Source of the DNA: CAKVOD01 sp050872805
GTDB lineage: Bacteria; Bacillota; Clostridia; Christensenellales; UBA1242
Direction: 5' to 3'
Assembly (NCBI GenBank): GCA_050872805.1
Contig: JBNMHN010000086.1
Location: 1-5,270, forward strand
Length of the DNA: 5,270 bases
How positions within the stretch are numbered: position 1 is the stretch's first letter; each line of letters starts with the position of its first letter. Below are positions 4,324 through 5,270 of this stretch, piece by piece. Below the pieces are notes generated by a model. That model had not been told where the DNA came from, did no database searches, and worked only from the letters and a program-made list of their open reading frames with translations. The translations under genes were made by a program, and so were the position numbers.

Positions 4324-5270
4324 ATGAAGACAAACTTTTCTTTGTTATCTATCCACAAAAGGCTTTTGACTGCTACAGTTTCAATAGCCTTTATTTTTTT
4401 TGCATTGTTCGGCAGGCTTTTTTGGGTGCAAATCATCAGCGGACACAAGTACAGCGCCCGCGCCGTAGACCAGTGGACGCGTGACTTGCCGCTTGAGGCA
4501 AAGCGCGGAACAATCTTTGACCGCAACGGCAACGCGCTTGCTGTCTGCAATACTACATACAACTGTTACGTTCGCCCCAACGCCGTCACGGACGCCGCGT
4601 ACGTCGCAAAGGTTTTGTCAAACACCCTAGATGTATCCTACGACAAAGCCTACCAACTTTCAAGTACGAAAGGCGTGTCCGAAGCGCTCGTGAAAATGCA
4701 AATCACCAGCGCGCAAATGAACGCCATAATCTCCGCGAACGCACTCTGCGTCTACTTTTCGCAAAACAACGAAAGGTATTACCCATACGGCGACTTACTG
4801 ACGCAAGTTCTCGGCTTTTTGAGTGTCGACAATCAAGGGCAGTCAGGGCTTGAAGCATACTACAACAACTACTTGAAAGGAACAAACGGCAAAGCACTGA
4901 CGGAAGGCGACTTGATAGGGCGCGAACTTAACTCAAACCTCGTCGAGTATTTGCCAAGCATTGACGGCAACTCACTAATCACATCGCTTGATTTGTCACT
5001 GCAAGTCGCGCTTGAAAACACGCTCAACGTCATAATGACCGAGCAAAAAGCCAAAGGTGCAACAGGCATACTTATGAACCCCAACACAGGCGAAATCCTA
5101 GCTATGAGCAGTAAACCAAGCTTTGACCTCAACAACCCGCCGCGCGACGACGTCGCAAATATGATGTCGACCTCAAAAAATAAAGCAATAACCGACGTCT
5201 ACGAACCGGGTTCAACATTCAAAATTTTGACAATCGCTTCAGCACTAGAGGAAAACTTGACAACCGAAGA
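4324..5270 (+). CDS. ftsI: Class B penicillin-binding protein (FtsI/PBP2B/SpoVD family), 3'-partial
   Basis: The first 315 codons of a peptidoglycan DD-transpeptidase, cut by the window edge. It forms peptide cross-links at the outer face of the membrane, probably at the division septum with an FtsW-type glycosyltransferase. Visible parts: a short cytoplasmic N-terminus; membrane helix about 14-36; the start of the PBP dimerisation domain with KRGTIFDRNGNALA at 60-73; LGFLSVDNQGQSGLE at 163-177, typical of these PBPs; SLDLSLQ before the transpeptidase domain; GATGILMNPNTGEILAMSS at 245-263; and the active-site motif EPGSTFK, with Ser297-Thr-Phe-Lys300 as SxxK. SxN, KTG and any PASTA domain lie outside the window. 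ATG 4324 is 1 nt after the ftsL stop, with GGAGG (4314-4318) 5 nt before it, so the two are translationally coupled. A vegetative PBP2B and a sporulation SpoVD cannot be told apart here. Confidence 0.96.
   Translation, partial: MKTNFSLLSIHKRLLTATVSIAFIFFALFGRLFWVQIISGHKYSARAVDQWTRDLPLEAKRGTIFDRNGNALAVCNTTYNCYVRPNAVTDAAYVAKVLSNTLDVSYDKAYQLSSTKGVSEALVKMQITSAQMNAIISANALCVYFSQNNERYYPYGDLLTQVLGFLSVDNQGQSGLEAYYNNYLKGTNGKALTEGDLIGRELNSNLVEYLPSIDGNSLITSLDLSLQVALENTLNVIMTEQKAKGATGILMNPNTGEILAMSSKPSFDLNNPPRDDVANMMSTSKNKAITDVYEPGSTFKILTIASALEENLTTE

Overview
The window looks like chromosomal DNA from a low-GC, Gram-positive-type bacterium, probably Bacillota of a clostridial kind. The evidence is the gene order mraZ, rsmH, ftsL, class B penicillin-binding protein (the start of the division and cell wall, dcw, cluster), strong AAGGAG/GGAGG ribosome binding sites, a consensus TATAAT promoter, and a Cys-rich RsmH C-terminus of Bacillota type. 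TGA is a stop here (ftsL ends in TGA and reading through it gives nonsense), so this is not a code-4 mollicute. No finer placement is supported.

Positions 2-1600 hold the 3' part of a gene for a surface protein. It is open at the left edge and has a long polar N-terminus, one hydrophobic segment, a GLUG-like beta-repeat module and one InlB B-type repeat. It ends in a 30-bp perfect palindrome followed at once by a good intrinsic terminator, so it is transcriptionally separate from what follows. Positions 1659-1840 hold the mraZ control region: a TTGATT/TATAAT promoter overlaid by a 10-bp-period array of TGTG/TGGT/TGGG boxes that look like MraZ operator boxes, plus two DnaA-box-like 9-mers.

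From 1841 to the right edge, four genes lie on the + strand: mraZ (1841-2272), rsmH (2613-3542), an FtsL-like protein (3603-4322) and the first 315 codons of a class B PBP (from 4324). They are probably one operon: MraZ is the regulator, RsmH the 16S rRNA methyltransferase, FtsL a divisome scaffold protein, and the PBP the septal (or spore) transpeptidase. The ftsL and PBP genes are 1 nt apart.

The least ordinary part is the 340-bp gap between mraZ and rsmH, a junction that is usually tight. It has no convincing gene, but carries two related copies of a GC-rich motif 178 bp apart, a TTGAGT motif repeated three times at exact 20-bp spacing, a small GC-rich island and an 18-bp palindrome. An 11-bp perfect inverted repeat sits in the last codons of mraZ, and another hairpin follows rsmH. 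I see no defence system, mobile element with a transposase, CRISPR array or RNA gene. The window is mainly a conserved housekeeping cluster with unusual intergenic structure.
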